Shown in pieces: positions 1-9,161 of a stretch of DNA of 64,000 nt. The position numbers were made by a program, and so were the translations under genes. The stretch lies in assembly GCA_964445815.1 (NCBI GenBank), contig CAYULW010000003.1:186001-250000 (forward strand), written 5' to 3'. The number at the start of each line of letters is the position of its first letter. Within the stretch, counting starts at the first letter, position 1. This DNA comes from CAYULW01 sp964445815. Lineage in GTDB: Bacteria > Bacteroidota > Bacteroidia > Flavobacteriales_E > Vicingaceae. The notes under the pieces were generated by a model. That model did not search any database, was not told the DNA's origin, and saw only the letters and a list, made by a program, of their open reading frames with translations.

Positions 1-602
1 GGCTTGCTGAACAAGAAATAATTGATTACAAAAGAAGTTTGGGTATAAAAGATAACAGCATAGTGCTTCTTTTCTGTGGGAAGCTTATTCCCAAGAAGCA
101 ACCTTTGTTGTTATTGGAGGCATTGTTAAATAGCAATTTAAGCGAACATATTACTTTATTATTCGTAGGTGAAGGAGTGTTAAAGAAGGAACTTCAAGAT
201 CAAGCAGATTCAATAAGTAACAAGAATAAAAACAAAGAGATTAAATTTTTAGGTTTTCAAAATCAAACTAAGTTACCACAAATCTATAGTATTACTGATA
301 TATTGGTTCTGCCTTCATATCATCAAGAGACTTGGGGTTTAGTTGTCAATGAAGCCCTAAATTTTTCGTCTGCGATAATTGTGAGTGATAATGTTGGTTG
401 TGGTCCTGAATTAGTGCAAGATAAAACAGGGTTAATTTTTGACAGAAACAGTGCTCTTGAGCTTCAAAATGCATTAGAGAAAATGATTAATAATCAAGAG
501 TTGTTAAATCAGTATAAATTAAATTGCTCTGATGTGATTGATAATTGGAGTATAACTGAATATACCGATTCAGTAAAAAGAATTGTGAATGAAGAATATT
601 AA
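1..602 (+). CDS. GT4 glycosyltransferase, C-terminal part (5' end outside window)
   Basis: The reading frame is open back to the window edge (codons in phase from base 3), so this is the C-terminal nucleotide-sugar-binding half of a longer gene. The first start-like codon, TTG at 39, is probably internal. What is visible is a GT-B Rossmann half of the GT4 family: FCGKLIPKKQ, a strand ending LFVGEG, the FLGF motif and the donor-binding ETWGLVVNEAL stretch (E-x7-E type), then GPELV. Family members transfer a sugar from an NDP-sugar to a growing lipid-linked glycan on the cytoplasmic face of the inner membrane. Its last 14 bases overlap the next gene, so the two are probably co-transcribed in a surface-polysaccharide locus. 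The sugar specificity cannot be read from sequence. Confidence 0.88.
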   Translation, partial: LAEQEIIDYKRSLGIKDNSIVLLFCGKLIPKKQPLLLLEALLNSNLSEHITLLFVGEGVLKKELQDQADSISNKNKNKEIKFLGFQNQTKLPQIYSITDILVLPSYHQETWGLVVNEALNFSSAIIVSDNVGCGPELVQDKTGLIFDRNSALELQNALEKMINNQELLNQYKLNCSDVIDNWSITEYTDSVKRIVNEEY

Positions 603-1836
603 AAATAGTACTGAGGAGTTAGGAAATAACTTATCTCATTTTGTTGGATTCCATGATATATGTCCTTGGAATAACAATGGTTTGCTGGCTATTCATCAAG
701 CTGAAGTTGATGATATAAAGAATAGAACTAAGGATGATTATATAAGTATTGCCTTGTGGAATCCGGATAATAACGAGATAAGGGTAATTGATCGCACCAA
801 TTGTTGGAATTGGCAGCAAGGGAGCAGACTACAATGGATTCCCCATTCTAATCAAGTTATTTACAATAAAAGAATTGACAATAAATTGATCGCCCAAGTA
901 TACAGTGAAGAGGAGTCTTCATTTGGTTCAGTGATTGATTGGCCCATCTATGAGCTGCATCCTGAAGGTAAAAAAGCGATTTCATATAGTTTTGCAAGAC
1001 TTGGTGAACTTTGGAAAGGTTATGGTTACGCAGGATTAGAGAAAGAATCTGACCAAGATGAAATAGCTCCTGAAACCAACGGTGTTTTTGAAGTTGATTT
1101 AGAGAATAATACGAGGAAATTAATCATTTCTTTAAGGCAAACTTTTGAAACAGAACGTAATTCTAAGTTTGATAGATTCAAACGGTTTATTACACATTGT
1201 TCCTATAATCCATCTGCAAGTAAACTTTGCTTCTTTGAACGCTTTCATACAGAAGAAGGGGCACTTTATTCAAGGTTTTTTGTTGCCAATAGCGATGGTT
1301 CGGGTTTAAAGCTGATTTCGGAAGGGAAGCAAAGTCATTTTGATTGGTATGATGATAAGCATATTTTAATATGGAGTCGACCCTCTAAGAGTTTTATAAA
1401 TGCAGCACATAAGTTAGGAATCTTAAGCAAACCTCCTTTCAAACAAATGATTCGCTTTATAAGAAGTTTGAATCCTTCTTTAAAGAGTAAGATGACAAAC
1501 GAGTATTTTAGAATTATTGATGTAACAGGAACAGATGCAGATGTTAGTGTTGCGCGTGAAACGATAAAAGAGGATGGACATCCGATGTTTAATGGAGATC
1601 GAACCCAATTCGTTAACGATACTTACCCTAATTCAGAGGGTCAACAAGAATTGATGCTTATGAAAATGGATGGGCACTTGAAAACATCTTTGGGTTGGTT
1701 TGATGTTCCTAGCAAATTTCAGGATTCCGATTTAAAATGCGACTTGCATCCCCGTTGGAATCGTCAGTTTAATCAGATATGTGTTGATTCTAGTCATTCT
1801 GGCAAAAGGCAAGTCTATATCCTAAAGGTAGATTAA
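589..1836 (+). CDS. TolB-like beta-propeller protein of the polysaccharide locus
   Basis: 415 residues with no signal peptide or membrane segment, so probably cytoplasmic. The sequence is built of repeating strand pairs rich in W, H and D, such as ISIALWNPDNNEIR, LQWIPHSNQVIYN, SYNPSASKLCFF and HFDWYDDKHILIW. This resembles the blades of TolB/WD40-type propellers that read out 'number, unit, position' style repeats. No transferase motif is visible. It overlaps the upstream GT4 gene by 14 bases and its stop codon shares one base with the start of the next gene, which ties it firmly to the glycan operon. A role as a binding scaffold or glycan-modifying enzyme is possible but not shown. I assign only the fold, with moderate certainty. 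Confidence 0.6.
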   Translation: MKNIKNSTEELGNNLSHFVGFHDICPWNNNGLLAIHQAEVDDIKNRTKDDYISIALWNPDNNEIRVIDRTNCWNWQQGSRLQWIPHSNQVIYNKRIDNKLIAQVYSEEESSFGSVIDWPIYELHPEGKKAISYSFARLGELWKGYGYAGLEKESDQDEIAPETNGVFEVDLENNTRKLIISLRQTFETERNSKFDRFKRFITHCSYNPSASKLCFFERFHTEEGALYSRFFVANSDGSGLKLISEGKQSHFDWYDDKHILIWSRPSKSFINAAHKLGILSKPPFKQMIRFIRSLNPSLKSKMTNEYFRIIDVTGTDADVSVARETIKEDGHPMFNGDRTQFVNDTYPNSEGQQELMLMKMDGHLKTSLGWFDVPSKFQDSDLKCDLHPRWNRQFNQICVDSSHSGKRQVYILKVD

Positions 1837-2858
1837 TGGGAAAGTTACTTTATGTTTATCAGAATTATAGGAAATCTTATTCTAGTGCTTCATTAAGCAT
1901 TTTGAGAGGTCTCAAGAAGATAAGTGAAATAACAACAGATGAATTTGAAGTTAAACCCATCTCAAATCTTAAGAATGTAAATAGAGTTCTAAATCGTTTA
2001 ACTTACATTAGATCATTTCATTTTAGAAGACAGAATCGTCTATTAGAAAAAACGATTAAAAATGGGAATTATGAGTATTTGTTTGTTATGAAAGGCACAG
2101 ATTTAAAGTTTCAAACTTTAAATCGAATAAAACGAAATTACCCTTCCGTTAAATTGATTTGTTTTAATCCGGATGATCCATTTAATGAAGCATCGTCGAA
2201 TTCAGATATCATCTCTTCAATTCCTTTATACGATGTGTATTGTATATGGACTAGACACCTAAATGAGAAGCTAAAATCAGCTGGTGCAAAGCGGATTGGT
2301 TATTTTCCTTTCGGAATAGATGAAGAGATAATATTTCCTGTTGAAGCCAGCCATAAATATGATATTTCTTTTATTGGAAATGGTGACGAAGAAAGGCATC
2401 AATTGATAAGTGATTTAGCAAAAGAATTAGAAGAAAGGAATCTAAATATTCAACTTCATGTCTTTGGCAATAATTGGCCAAGTTTTGGAGAAAATGTTGT
2501 TGTTCATGGACAACGAAATGGACAAGCGCTCTTGGAAACAATCGCTGCGACCAAAATAAACTTAAACTTATTGAGAAAGCAAAATAAGAACTCTATAAAC
2601 ATGCGCACTTTTGAAATTCCTGCTGCTAAAGGGTTTATGATACACGAGGAAAGTCAGGAAGCTAAGTCATTTTTTTCCCCGGAGGATGAAGTGATCTATT
2701 TTGAGTCGATTAAAGACTTGGTGGATAAATGCGAACATTATCTCTCGAATGAAAATGACCGGAAAAGAAAGATTCAGAATTGTTCCCAAAAGATAGAAGA
2801 CGGATCATTTTCATATCAGAAAATTTTGGAGTCAAACTTAAGTTTAATAAATAATTAG
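1836..2858 (+). CDS. CgeB-like family glycosyltransferase
   Basis: 340 residues. The C-terminal half has features of the CgeB/Glyco_trans_1_2 group: YDISFIGNGDEERHQLI near residue 180, LHVFGNNWP, INLNLLR near residue 245, and the acidic stretch NMRTFEIPAAKGFMIHEE near residue 260 that corresponds to the donor-site region of GT-B enzymes. The N-terminal half has alternating strands and helices as expected for the acceptor domain (ICFNPDDPF, YDVYCIWTR). It starts one base inside the preceding stop codon, indicating translational coupling. The likely role is one glycosyl transfer in assembly of the surface polysaccharide repeat unit. Specificity is unknown. Confidence 0.75.
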   Translation: MGKLLYVYQNYRKSYSSASLSILRGLKKISEITTDEFEVKPISNLKNVNRVLNRLTYIRSFHFRRQNRLLEKTIKNGNYEYLFVMKGTDLKFQTLNRIKRNYPSVKLICFNPDDPFNEASSNSDIISSIPLYDVYCIWTRHLNEKLKSAGAKRIGYFPFGIDEEIIFPVEASHKYDISFIGNGDEERHQLISDLAKELEERNLNIQLHVFGNNWPSFGENVVVHGQRNGQALLETIAATKINLNLLRKQNKNSINMRTFEIPAAKGFMIHEESQEAKSFFSPEDEVIYFESIKDLVDKCEHYLSNENDRKRKIQNCSQKIEDGSFSYQKILESNLSLINN

Positions 2859-2972
2859 GATCATTCCATTAGGCCTGAGATAATACTGAACGAGATTTTA
2901 TTGATAAAAGGAGTTTTTATTTATAATGAAGTGAATGGATATTCATCATCTAAAAACTAGAAATTTAAGCCT

Positions 2973-2980
2973 TAAATTTG
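2973..2980 (+). promoter_or_regulatory. Candidate -7 box (TAAATTTG) upstream of the polymerase gene
   Basis: An exact match to the Bacteroidota -7 consensus TAnnTTTG lies in the 244-bp gap between the CgeB-like and polymerase genes, 122 bp before the polymerase start. No TTG -33 element was found at the usual spacing, so it is only a candidate for an internal promoter of the locus. Confidence 0.25.
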
Positions 2981-3102
2981 CCTTGAGGAAAGGGAATTTT
3001 AACAGGATATTAGATATAATTATAGCCGGATTTGTTTATGGGTTTAAAACATTTCAGTATTTATTTCTTTGTCCCATGTAACTTGATATCCCTAGCGAAC
3101 TA

Positions 3103-4518
3103 ATGGGAAATGTAAACCTTAAGGTTATATTTTTAAGCATTATTTCATCAGTAGTGCTGCACATGATGAGTTATGCTCCATATGGAGATTTCGCTCATAA
3201 TTTAGCCATTTACTCTTCTGTATTTGTTTTTATGAGTCTATACAAGGTCTTGATTTCTAAACAGATCGAGTATCTTTTTTTGTCGCCATATATTGTACTT
3301 ACCTGGTTGTATTTTCAATCTCCTTTCTTACTTGAAGAAAAGACTTATTATAACAATGTCAGGGTAATGAAGGAAGAGTATATGGATGAAATCGCCACAT
3401 ATACCTTCTTTTCAGTTGTTTTGATCTATGTGGGGTACACCTTTTTTTTTAGGCGTAGTCCGAAGCCTCTGGTGAGCAGATCCTTTACATTTGATGTTGA
3501 TTCTTTAAAATCATTGAGCATTTACTTTTTGTTACTTTCTATATTTTATCGGGTCGGAAATTGGGCATTCCCTAGCTTAGTTGCAAGTCTTTCAGGTTTA
3601 ATTCAGATATTCTTTTACTCACCTGCGATAACATTTGCACTGTACGTTCTTTATCTGATCCGTTCTAAATCTAGACCACAGTTTAGTTTTTATCATATCG
3701 CAATCATATTATTTATTATTACTGAGATTCTGTTGAGATTGTCTACAACATTGATGGCTCAGGTTGGAGTCTTTTTCTTAGGTGTATTTATCGTTTATTT
3801 TAGAGAGAAAGGACGTATACCTATTATGCTTGCTATTGTTATATTATTAATATTTGTTCCCTTGTATCAAAGTAGGAAATATTTTAGATTTAAATCGAGT
3901 AACGACGATATCGAGTTATCTCAATTTGAACGTGGGTTCTCCATGGTTGATAAGGTATTTATTGGCGATGATCAGATAAGAGGTAATAAAGCAAATGACT
4001 TAAGCGAATACATTTTAAAAAGTCAAGAATCCTCACATAATCGATTTGAAAATTTGAGCTTTATTAGTCACGTTGTTTGGAAACATAAATCGGGAAGCAA
4101 GCAATTTTTAAATGGAGAAACTTTTTATTGGTTACCGCTATCACCAATTCCGAGGATCATTTTTCCATCAAAGCCTGAAAATGAGATGGGAAGTAAAGTG
4201 TCCACATCTTATGGCTTAAGGGGAGACAATTCTACTGCCTCAATTAATTTCCCCATGCTTGTAGAAGCTTATATTAACTTTGGTTTTCAAGGCATGCTAA
4301 TTATGGCTTTGTTTTTTGGAATGACTTATAAATGGTTTGTAATGAAATTTGGCGCTGGAATCGGAGATATTAATTTATTAATAGCCATTAATGCAAGTAA
4401 GCAATTTACGCATGCAGAGGGTAATATCACTTTAGTCTTTGGGGCACTTATACAAGTATTCTTGTTTTGGTGGGTTTTAACCAAATTTTTTAAAGTTGCT
4501 AAACAGGAAGATGAATAA
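3103..4518 (+). CDS. Wzy-type oligosaccharide repeat-unit polymerase
   Basis: 471 residues, almost all hydrophobic, with roughly ten to twelve membrane-spanning segments. A larger extracytoplasmic loop near residues 260-375 contains SPIPRIIFPSKP. A Pro-Arg-x3-Pro-x-Lys-Pro motif in such a loop is typical of O-antigen/capsule polymerases of the Wzy type, which join undecaprenyl-linked repeat units at the periplasmic face. The family is poorly conserved in sequence, so the assignment rests on topology, the loop motif and the flanking glycosyltransferases. The upstream gap of 244 bp makes this a possible internal transcription unit. The stop codon overlaps the start of the next gene. The symbol wzy is not given because the specific polymerase cannot be identified. 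Confidence 0.75.
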   Translation: MGNVNLKVIFLSIISSVVLHMMSYAPYGDFAHNLAIYSSVFVFMSLYKVLISKQIEYLFLSPYIVLTWLYFQSPFLLEEKTYYNNVRVMKEEYMDEIATYTFFSVVLIYVGYTFFFRRSPKPLVSRSFTFDVDSLKSLSIYFLLLSIFYRVGNWAFPSLVASLSGLIQIFFYSPAITFALYVLYLIRSKSRPQFSFYHIAIILFIITEILLRLSTTLMAQVGVFFLGVFIVYFREKGRIPIMLAIVILLIFVPLYQSRKYFRFKSSNDDIELSQFERGFSMVDKVFIGDDQIRGNKANDLSEYILKSQESSHNRFENLSFISHVVWKHKSGSKQFLNGETFYWLPLSPIPRIIFPSKPENEMGSKVSTSYGLRGDNSTASINFPMLVEAYINFGFQGMLIMALFFGMTYKWFVMKFGAGIGDINLLIAINASKQFTHAEGNITLVFGALIQVFLFWWVLTKFFKVAKQEDE

Positions 4519-5485
4519 AGTTAAACTTACTTTAAGAAAAAGCCATCCCTCTTTTTATAGCATCGAGAATGTTTTTCATACATTAAATGATTATATAAAT
4601 GTTGAGGTATTTGAATTGCCATTTGAAAGTAAAGGGTTTTTTAACCGGGTAAGAAATATTTTTGCCTTGATAAAATTTAATAAATTAATCATCCACGTTA
4701 CTGGTCATGACCATTATTTATTTTGGTATCCTTTTAAGAATTCAATTTTAACGATTCATGATATTGAATCTTTAAAAAGAAAAGAGGGGTGGCGGTATTG
4801 GGTTTTTAAAAAGCTTTGGTTTGATATCCCGATTGCGAATTCAAGAATGGTTACTACAATTTCTGAGTTTTCAAAAAAGGAGATAAAAAGCTTAAATAAT
4901 TATAAGACTCCAATAATAGTAATACCCAATCCGCTAACAATTAAAGTTGAATTTCAGCCTAAAGTGGAATGGTCTGATAAAATCAACATCCTTCATATTG
5001 GAACTAAGGAGAATAAAAATTTAACCAGATTAATTGCGGCTCTTAAAGATATTAATTGTACGTTGACAATAATTGGTCGTTTAACGATTAAACAAGAAGC
5101 CGCATTATCACAATCCGGTTTTAAGTATTACAATAAAGTTAATTTATCAGATTCAGAATTAATTGAAGAATATGTAAAATGCGATGTATTAGCTTTTATT
5201 TCTCTTTATGAAGGGTTTGGTTTGCCAATAATAGAAGCTCAAGCCATAGGACGAGTTGTAATAACCTCCAATCGATCATCGATGCCTGAAGTTGCCGGAG
5301 TGGGGGGGGCATATTTGATAAATCCCTATTCAATCGATGAAATCCAGAAGGCCATCTTATACCTTAAAGAAAACAAGGAGGTTAGGCATAAGCTAATTGA
5401 AAAAGGGAGGAGAAATGTAGAAAGGTTCAAACCTGAAGCAGTAGCAAGAATGTATAATAATTTATATAATCAAATTGAAGAGTAA
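4511..5485 (+). CDS. GT4 family glycosyltransferase
   Basis: 324 residues from the ATG at 4511, which overlaps the polymerase stop codon. A TTG at 4496 would add only MLNRK and is less likely. GT-B fold: N-terminal acceptor half with VTGHDHYLFW and LTIHDIESLKR, then TISEFSKKEI. In the C-terminal half are ILHIGTKENKN, the LSDSEL loop, and the donor-site segment SLYEGFGLPIIEAQAIG (E-x7-E) followed by SSMPEVAG. This is a retaining glycosyltransferase, probably using a GDP- or UDP-sugar on a lipid-linked acceptor. It overlaps the next gene by 11 bases. Confidence 0.87.
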   Translation: MNKVKLTLRKSHPSFYSIENVFHTLNDYINVEVFELPFESKGFFNRVRNIFALIKFNKLIIHVTGHDHYLFWYPFKNSILTIHDIESLKRKEGWRYWVFKKLWFDIPIANSRMVTTISEFSKKEIKSLNNYKTPIIVIPNPLTIKVEFQPKVEWSDKINILHIGTKENKNLTRLIAALKDINCTLTIIGRLTIKQEAALSQSGFKYYNKVNLSDSELIEEYVKCDVLAFISLYEGFGLPIIEAQAIGRVVITSNRSSMPEVAGVGGAYLINPYSIDEIQKAILYLKENKEVRHKLIEKGRRNVERFKPEAVARMYNNLYNQIEE

Positions 5486-6614
5486 AATTAATATTCTCAT
5501 TTTCATAGATTGGTTTTACCCGGCATTTAAGGCAGGTGGCCCAATTAAATCAATATTTAATTTAACTCAGGCTCTAGGAGATGAACTGAATATATTTATT
5601 TTAACATCTGATAAAGATGTTGATGGAACCAAGTTGAATGTTTCTGTTAATGAAATAATAAAAAACAATGGTTATGATATTATTTACCTTGATTCAGAAC
5701 ATCAAAATTCTAAACAATACAAAGAATTAGCTGATTCTTTCAAGCCAGATTTTATCTATTACAACAGCTTATTCTCCGTAAAATATACTTTATTGCCATA
5801 CTTTGTATTTAGAAACAGAGAATCTGTTACAAACATTTTGGCGCCTAGAGGAATGTTAGGAAAAGGCGCGCTGTCAATAAAACCTTTCAAAAAGAAGTTG
5901 TTTATATGGGTAACTCGAAGCTTTTTGTTTAAAAAGCGGCTTATTTGGCATGCCTCTACTGAAAGTGAAGAACAAGAGATTATAAATAACTATGGGCAGA
6001 ACTCTACTATCAGAATTGCTCAAAATATATCAGGGGCAATAAACAAAAGAAATCAGGATAGTATTACTAAAAGAAAAGAGCAGCTAAATGTGGTTTTTCT
6101 CTCAAGAATTTCTTCAAAAAAAAATCTGATGTTTTTATTGAAGCTAGTTTCTGAAATGAAAGATTTAGAAGGAATCAAGCTAAGTATTTATGGACCGGTT
6201 GAAAAAGACTTGAATTGGCCTTCACATATGGAAGTAATAAGCAATGATGAAAGGATCGAATACTTAGGTCTAGTATCGCCGGAAGAAATCTCACTCAGAT
6301 TGCAGAATAATCACCTTTATGTGCTGCCAAGTCTGAATGAAAATTATGGCCATTCTATTGTAGAAGCATTGCTTTCTGGAGTTCCTGTTTTGATTAGTGA
6401 TCAAACTCCTTGGCGAAACATAAATCAATATAATATTGGCCATGACTTAGCTCTTAATGATATTAACGGGTGGAAAAACGCAATAAGAGCTTATTATGGT
6501 ATGGAAGAGCAAGCCTATAAAAATTGTGTTGAATCTTGTTATTCCTATGCGCGGGAAAATATTTTGAATCCGGAGATTTTGGAAGAAAACAGCAAGTTAT
6601 TTCAGTTGATTTAA
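5475..6614 (+). CDS. GT4 family glycosyltransferase (TTG start)
   Basis: 379 residues. The only credible start is TTG at 5475, inside the end of the preceding gene. The N-terminus has the family signature FIDWFYPAFKAGGPIKSI, the acceptor-domain GG loop. Middle motifs include APRGMLGKGAL and WHASTESEEQEI. The C-terminal donor-binding part has VVFLSRISSKKN, YLGLVSPEEIS and PSLNENYGHSIVEALLSG (E-x7-E), then TPWRNI. It resembles glycosyltransferases of exopolysaccharide and O-antigen loci. It is the last of the tightly overlapping series; a 50-bp gap follows. Confidence 0.87.
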   Translation: MKSKINILIFIDWFYPAFKAGGPIKSIFNLTQALGDELNIFILTSDKDVDGTKLNVSVNEIIKNNGYDIIYLDSEHQNSKQYKELADSFKPDFIYYNSLFSVKYTLLPYFVFRNRESVTNILAPRGMLGKGALSIKPFKKKLFIWVTRSFLFKKRLIWHASTESEEQEIINNYGQNSTIRIAQNISGAINKRNQDSITKRKEQLNVVFLSRISSKKNLMFLLKLVSEMKDLEGIKLSIYGPVEKDLNWPSHMEVISNDERIEYLGLVSPEEISLRLQNNHLYVLPSLNENYGHSIVEALLSGVPVLISDQTPWRNINQYNIGHDLALNDINGWKNAIRAYYGMEEQAYKNCVESCYSYARENILNPEILEENSKLFQLI

Positions 6615-6664
6615 CTCTGTTCTAATAAAATCAAATTGATAATTTAGCAACCAAAATTTTAAGC

Positions 6665-8389
6665 ATGTATATATTGGGTATTAATGCCTTTCATGGAGAT
6701 TCTTCGGCTTGCATTGTAAAAGATGGAGAATTAATTGTAGCAACTGAAGAAGAGCGGTTTAGAAGAATTAAGCATTGGGCAGGGTTTCCCACTGAGGCGA
6801 TAAAATTTTGCATTGAGGATGCAGGCATTTCCATTGAAGAATTAGATTACATAACAATATCTAGGAATCCATCTGCAAACTTGCATAAGAAAATTATGCA
6901 CTCGTTTAAAAATTTAGTTTCCGTTTCGGCCATTAAAGATCGTTTATCAAACACTAAGAAAGTATCTGATGTTAAATCTCAGTTAGCAAGTCTCTTTAAT
7001 GTTAAAGCTTCGGAAATAAGAGCCGAATTACATCATATAGAGCATCATAGAAGTCACTTGGCAAGTGCCTTTTTTGCTTCACCGTTTGAAGAGTCGGCCT
7101 TATTGTCAATTGACGGATTTGGTGATTTCACTTCTACTATGATCGGTAGGGGAAAAGGGAATCAAATAGAAGTAATTGATAGTGTTATTTATCCTCATTC
7201 AGCGGGTATTTTTTATACTTCTTTGACTCAATATCTTGGCTTTCCACATTATGGTGACGAATATAAAGTGATGGGGCTGGCTCCTTATGGTGAACCAAAA
7301 TACGTAGATGATTTAAGGGAGATTCTGATCTTTAAGGAAGATGGTTTGTTTGAGTTGAATACTAAGTTTTTTAAACATGCTAAAGAAGGGGTAAGTATGA
7401 GCTGGGAAAATGGAGACCCATTCATTGATTCCATTTACTCAGAAAAGCTTGAAGAACTGTTGGGGCCTGCAAGAAAAAAAGGCGAGGAGCTAACTCAGAA
7501 ACACAAGGATATAGCTACTTCTGTTCAAAGAATTACTGAAGAATTAATCTTTCATATTCTAAATCATTTGCATAAAAAGACTGGCCTAGACAATATCTGT
7601 ATTGCAGGTGGGGTTGCACAAAACTCTGTTGCAAATGGTAAAATACTGGAGAATACAAAGTTTAAATCGGTATATATACCATCAGCAGGACATGATGCAG
7701 GAACTGCTATGGGCTCAGCCATGTGGCTATACAATCATGTACTTAAAAATGATAGAAAGCCAGCTATATATAATGCCTATACAGGTTATAAATCAAGCAA
7801 CGAAGAAGTTGAAAAGTATCTGTCTTCAAATAATATTGAATATAGTCGCTATTCTGATAAAGAATTAATTGAAGAGGTAAGTGAGGAATTAGTTAAAGGT
7901 AAGGTGATCGGCTGGTATCATGGAAGAGCAGAGTTTGGCCCTAGGGCACTGGGACATCGATCCATAATAGTTGACCCTAGAAGAGATGATGCTAAAGAAT
8001 TACTTAATTCTAAGATTAAAAGAAGAGAGAGCTTCAGACCCTTTGCTCCGTCAATATTAGAGGAGCATGTTGAAGAGTACTTTGAAAAAGTAGACAAGGT
8101 GCCGTTTATGGAAAAAGTTTTTCCGATTAAGAAAGAAAAACATGATGAAATTCCTGCTGTTACACATGTTGACGGAACCGGAAGATTACAAACTGTTGAA
8201 AAAGGTGATCGGTATTACGATTTGATCAATTCATTTTATAAAAAGACCGGTACACCCATATTACTAAATACGTCATTTAATGAGAATGAACCCATTGTAA
8301 ATACGCCTGAAGAGGCATATGCTTGTTTTGCAAGAACAGAGATGGATGTTTTAGTATTAGAAAATTGTGTAATTAGGAGAAATGCCTGA
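6665..8389 (+). CDS. Carbamoyltransferase (NodU/TobZ/CmcH family)
   Basis: 574 residues, full length for the family. N-terminal Kae1-like ASKHA domain: ILGINAFHGDSSACIV at the start, the metal-binding HHRSHLASAFFASPF segment near residue 125, LLSIDGFGDF near 145, HYGDEYKVMGLAPYG near 195, ICIAGGVAQNSVANGK near 312 and PSAGHDAGTAMGSA near 340. C-terminal YrdC-like domain: GWYHGRAEFGPRALGHRS near 418 and RRESFRPFAPSI near 457. Family members transfer carbamoyl from carbamoyl phosphate, via carbamoyl-adenylate, to a hydroxyl group. Here the substrate is probably a sugar of the surface glycan. It overlaps the following GT2 gene by 8 bases. Confidence 0.93.
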   Translation: MYILGINAFHGDSSACIVKDGELIVATEEERFRRIKHWAGFPTEAIKFCIEDAGISIEELDYITISRNPSANLHKKIMHSFKNLVSVSAIKDRLSNTKKVSDVKSQLASLFNVKASEIRAELHHIEHHRSHLASAFFASPFEESALLSIDGFGDFTSTMIGRGKGNQIEVIDSVIYPHSAGIFYTSLTQYLGFPHYGDEYKVMGLAPYGEPKYVDDLREILIFKEDGLFELNTKFFKHAKEGVSMSWENGDPFIDSIYSEKLEELLGPARKKGEELTQKHKDIATSVQRITEELIFHILNHLHKKTGLDNICIAGGVAQNSVANGKILENTKFKSVYIPSAGHDAGTAMGSAMWLYNHVLKNDRKPAIYNAYTGYKSSNEEVEKYLSSNNIEYSRYSDKELIEEVSEELVKGKVIGWYHGRAEFGPRALGHRSIIVDPRRDDAKELLNSKIKRRESFRPFAPSILEEHVEEYFEKVDKVPFMEKVFPIKKEKHDEIPAVTHVDGTGRLQTVEKGDRYYDLINSFYKKTGTPILLNTSFNENEPIVNTPEEAYACFARTEMDVLVLENCVIRRNA

Positions 8390-9161
8390 AACTCCAAAAG
8401 TTTCTATAATTACAGTTTGCTTTAATAGTGAACAAACTATTGAAGATACAATTCAATCCGTAATCCATCAAGATTATTCAAAGATTGAATATATTATCCT
8501 AGACGGTAAGTCAACTGACAAAACTATTGATAAGGTTAAGTCCTATGGTGACAAAATCGATGTGTTCAAATCAGAATCTGATAAAGGTATGTATGATGCT
8601 TTGAATAAGGCGATAGATTTATGCACGGGGGAAATTATTGCTATTCTTAATTCTGATGATGTTTATGCCGATGAGAAAGTCATCTCAGATGTTGTAAATG
8701 TTATGGTTCGAGACAAGACAGATGCTGTCTATGCTGACTTAGTTTATGTTGACAAGAACAATCTTGATAAAGTAACAAGGATTTGGAAATCCGGTAAATA
8801 TTCCAGAAATAGTTTCCTGTATGGCTGGATGCCACCTCATCCAACTTTTTTTGTAAAAAAAGAAGTCTATGAGAAACATGGAAAATTTAATATTGAACTA
8901 GTTTCTGCGGCTGATTATGAATTAATGTTGAGATTATTGCATAAATATGATGTAAACACATCATACTTGCCAAGAGTTATTGTGAAAATGAGAGAAGGGG
9001 GACTAAGTAATCAAAGTTTATACAATAGAATAAGGGCAAATAAGGAGGATAGGCTTGCTTGGGAAATCAATCAATTAAAACCCTTGCCCTTTACCATGTT
9101 AATTAAGCCGATTAGAAAAGTAGGTCAGTTTTTTGTAAAAACTAAAAGGAGAACCTTTTAG
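8382..9161 (+). CDS. GT2 family glycosyltransferase
   Basis: 259 residues with the GT-A architecture of family 2. VSIITVCFNSEQTIEDTI is at residues 6-23, YIILDGKSTDKT near 37, SDKGMYDALNKAI near 66, and the DxD-type NSDDVY near 90. WMPPHPTFFVKKEVY near 149 and SAADYELMLRL near 175 (ED-type base region) complete the fold. It resembles inverting glycosyltransferases that add sugars to polyprenyl-linked glycans. Its start overlaps the carbamoyltransferase end by 8 bases, and its stop codon lies in the loop of the terminator that closes the locus. Confidence 0.9.
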   Translation: MPETPKVSIITVCFNSEQTIEDTIQSVIHQDYSKIEYIILDGKSTDKTIDKVKSYGDKIDVFKSESDKGMYDALNKAIDLCTGEIIAILNSDDVYADEKVISDVVNVMVRDKTDAVYADLVYVDKNNLDKVTRIWKSGKYSRNSFLYGWMPPHPTFFVKKEVYEKHGKFNIELVSAADYELMLRLLHKYDVNTSYLPRVIVKMREGGLSNQSLYNRIRANKEDRLAWEINQLKPLPFTMLIKPIRKVGQFFVKTKRRTF

